Source: WGOA01 sp964429745
Lineage (GTDB): Bacteria > Bacteroidota > Bacteroidia > Chitinophagales > BACL12
Length of the DNA stretch: 35,013 nucleotides
Reading direction: 5' to 3'
Assembly: GCA_964429745.1 (NCBI GenBank)
Contig: CAYSDI010000031.1
Span: 1-35,013 of the forward strand
Shown here: piece after piece, positions 34,906-35,013 of the stretch
Numbering within the stretch: the stretch's first letter is position 1
Layout: every line of letters starts with the position of its first letter
Notes under the pieces: model-generated
The model's input: only the letters and a program-made list of their open reading frames with translations
Database searches by the model: none
Told to the model about the DNA's origin: nothing
Translations under genes and position numbers: made by a program

Positions 34906-35013
34906 ATGGCTTCTTTTCGATTTATGATATTCACTACTTCCTCATCTTTCTGGGGAAGGGCCCATTTCACGCTGGCGACCGCGCTGGCGCCTTTGCGGCT
35001 GTTTGCGCTGGCG
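34906..35013 (+). CDS. Possible start of a gene running off the right edge
   Basis: From ATG 34906 a frame stays open to the window edge for 36 codons (MASFRFMIFTTSSSFWGRAH...). It is divergent from the OPT gene. Only the first residues are visible, other frames are also open over this short span, and no family can be recognised, so this is a guess. Confidence 0.2.
   Translation, partial: MASFRFMIFTTSSSFWGRAHFTLATALAPLRLFALA

Overview
The window looks like a piece of a Bacteroidota chromosome, most plausibly of the Saprospiria/Chitinophagia type. Evidence: the secreted enzyme at the left edge ends in a type IX secretion (T9SS) type-A sorting domain; start codons mostly lack Shine-Dalgarno sequences; several promoters fit the Bacteroidota pattern TTTG-N~20-TAnnTTTG; and the families present (POT and OPT transporters, YtxH/holin-like stress proteins, Lnt, a FadN-type beta-oxidation operon) suit this phylum. 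Species assignment is inference. I saw no rRNA, tRNA, CRISPR array or intact insertion sequence.

Layout. (1) 1-2812: the 3' part of a secreted glycoside hydrolase family 31 enzyme, cut by the window edge. (2) 2813-5374: a graveyard. It holds a Fic (DUF4172-Fic-winged helix) gene with three separate inactivating lesions, preceded by a regularly spaced set of GCAAC repeats, then a heavily decayed molybdopterin oxidoreductase with frameshifts, a large internal deletion, a nonsense codon and an 86-bp tandem duplication next to 18-bp repeats. (3) 5375-13124, minus strand: a five-gene metal-efflux operon, in transcription order a small His-rich membrane protein, a TolC-type outer membrane factor, an adaptor with an unusual N-terminal domain and two extra membrane segments, a heavy-metal-binding lipoprotein, and an RND pump. 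(4) 13168-15831, minus: inositol monophosphatase and apolipoprotein N-acyltransferase, separated by a two-tier inverted repeat; then 15964-16722, plus: a VIT/CCC1-type metal transporter. (5) 17285-19264, plus: five small envelope/stress genes (lipoprotein, lmo0937-type, YtxH, holin-like YqjE-type, and an unrecognised partner). (6) 19273-27336, minus: a beta-oxidation operon tetR-fadN-fadA-fadE-fadE2, with two matching operator palindromes, one at the tetR promoter and one just before fadN. (7) 27601-28167: a second TetR gene ending in a clear terminator. (8) 28489-34800, minus: OPT transporter, POT transporter and an 851-residue fusion of an alkaline-phosphatase-superfamily phosphodiesterase, TPR repeats and a sulfotransferase.

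How it works together. The fad operon covers the chain-shortening steps of fatty-acid degradation (two acyl-CoA dehydrogenases, hydratase/3-hydroxyacyl-CoA dehydrogenase, thiolase) and is probably switched by its own TetR repressor through the two operators. The metal operon would bind metal in the periplasm and carry it through a tripartite RND pump; no dedicated regulator is visible. The OPT-POT-fusion operon pairs two peptide importers with an uncharacterised three-domain enzyme. That enzyme is the strongest candidate in the window for undescribed biochemistry.
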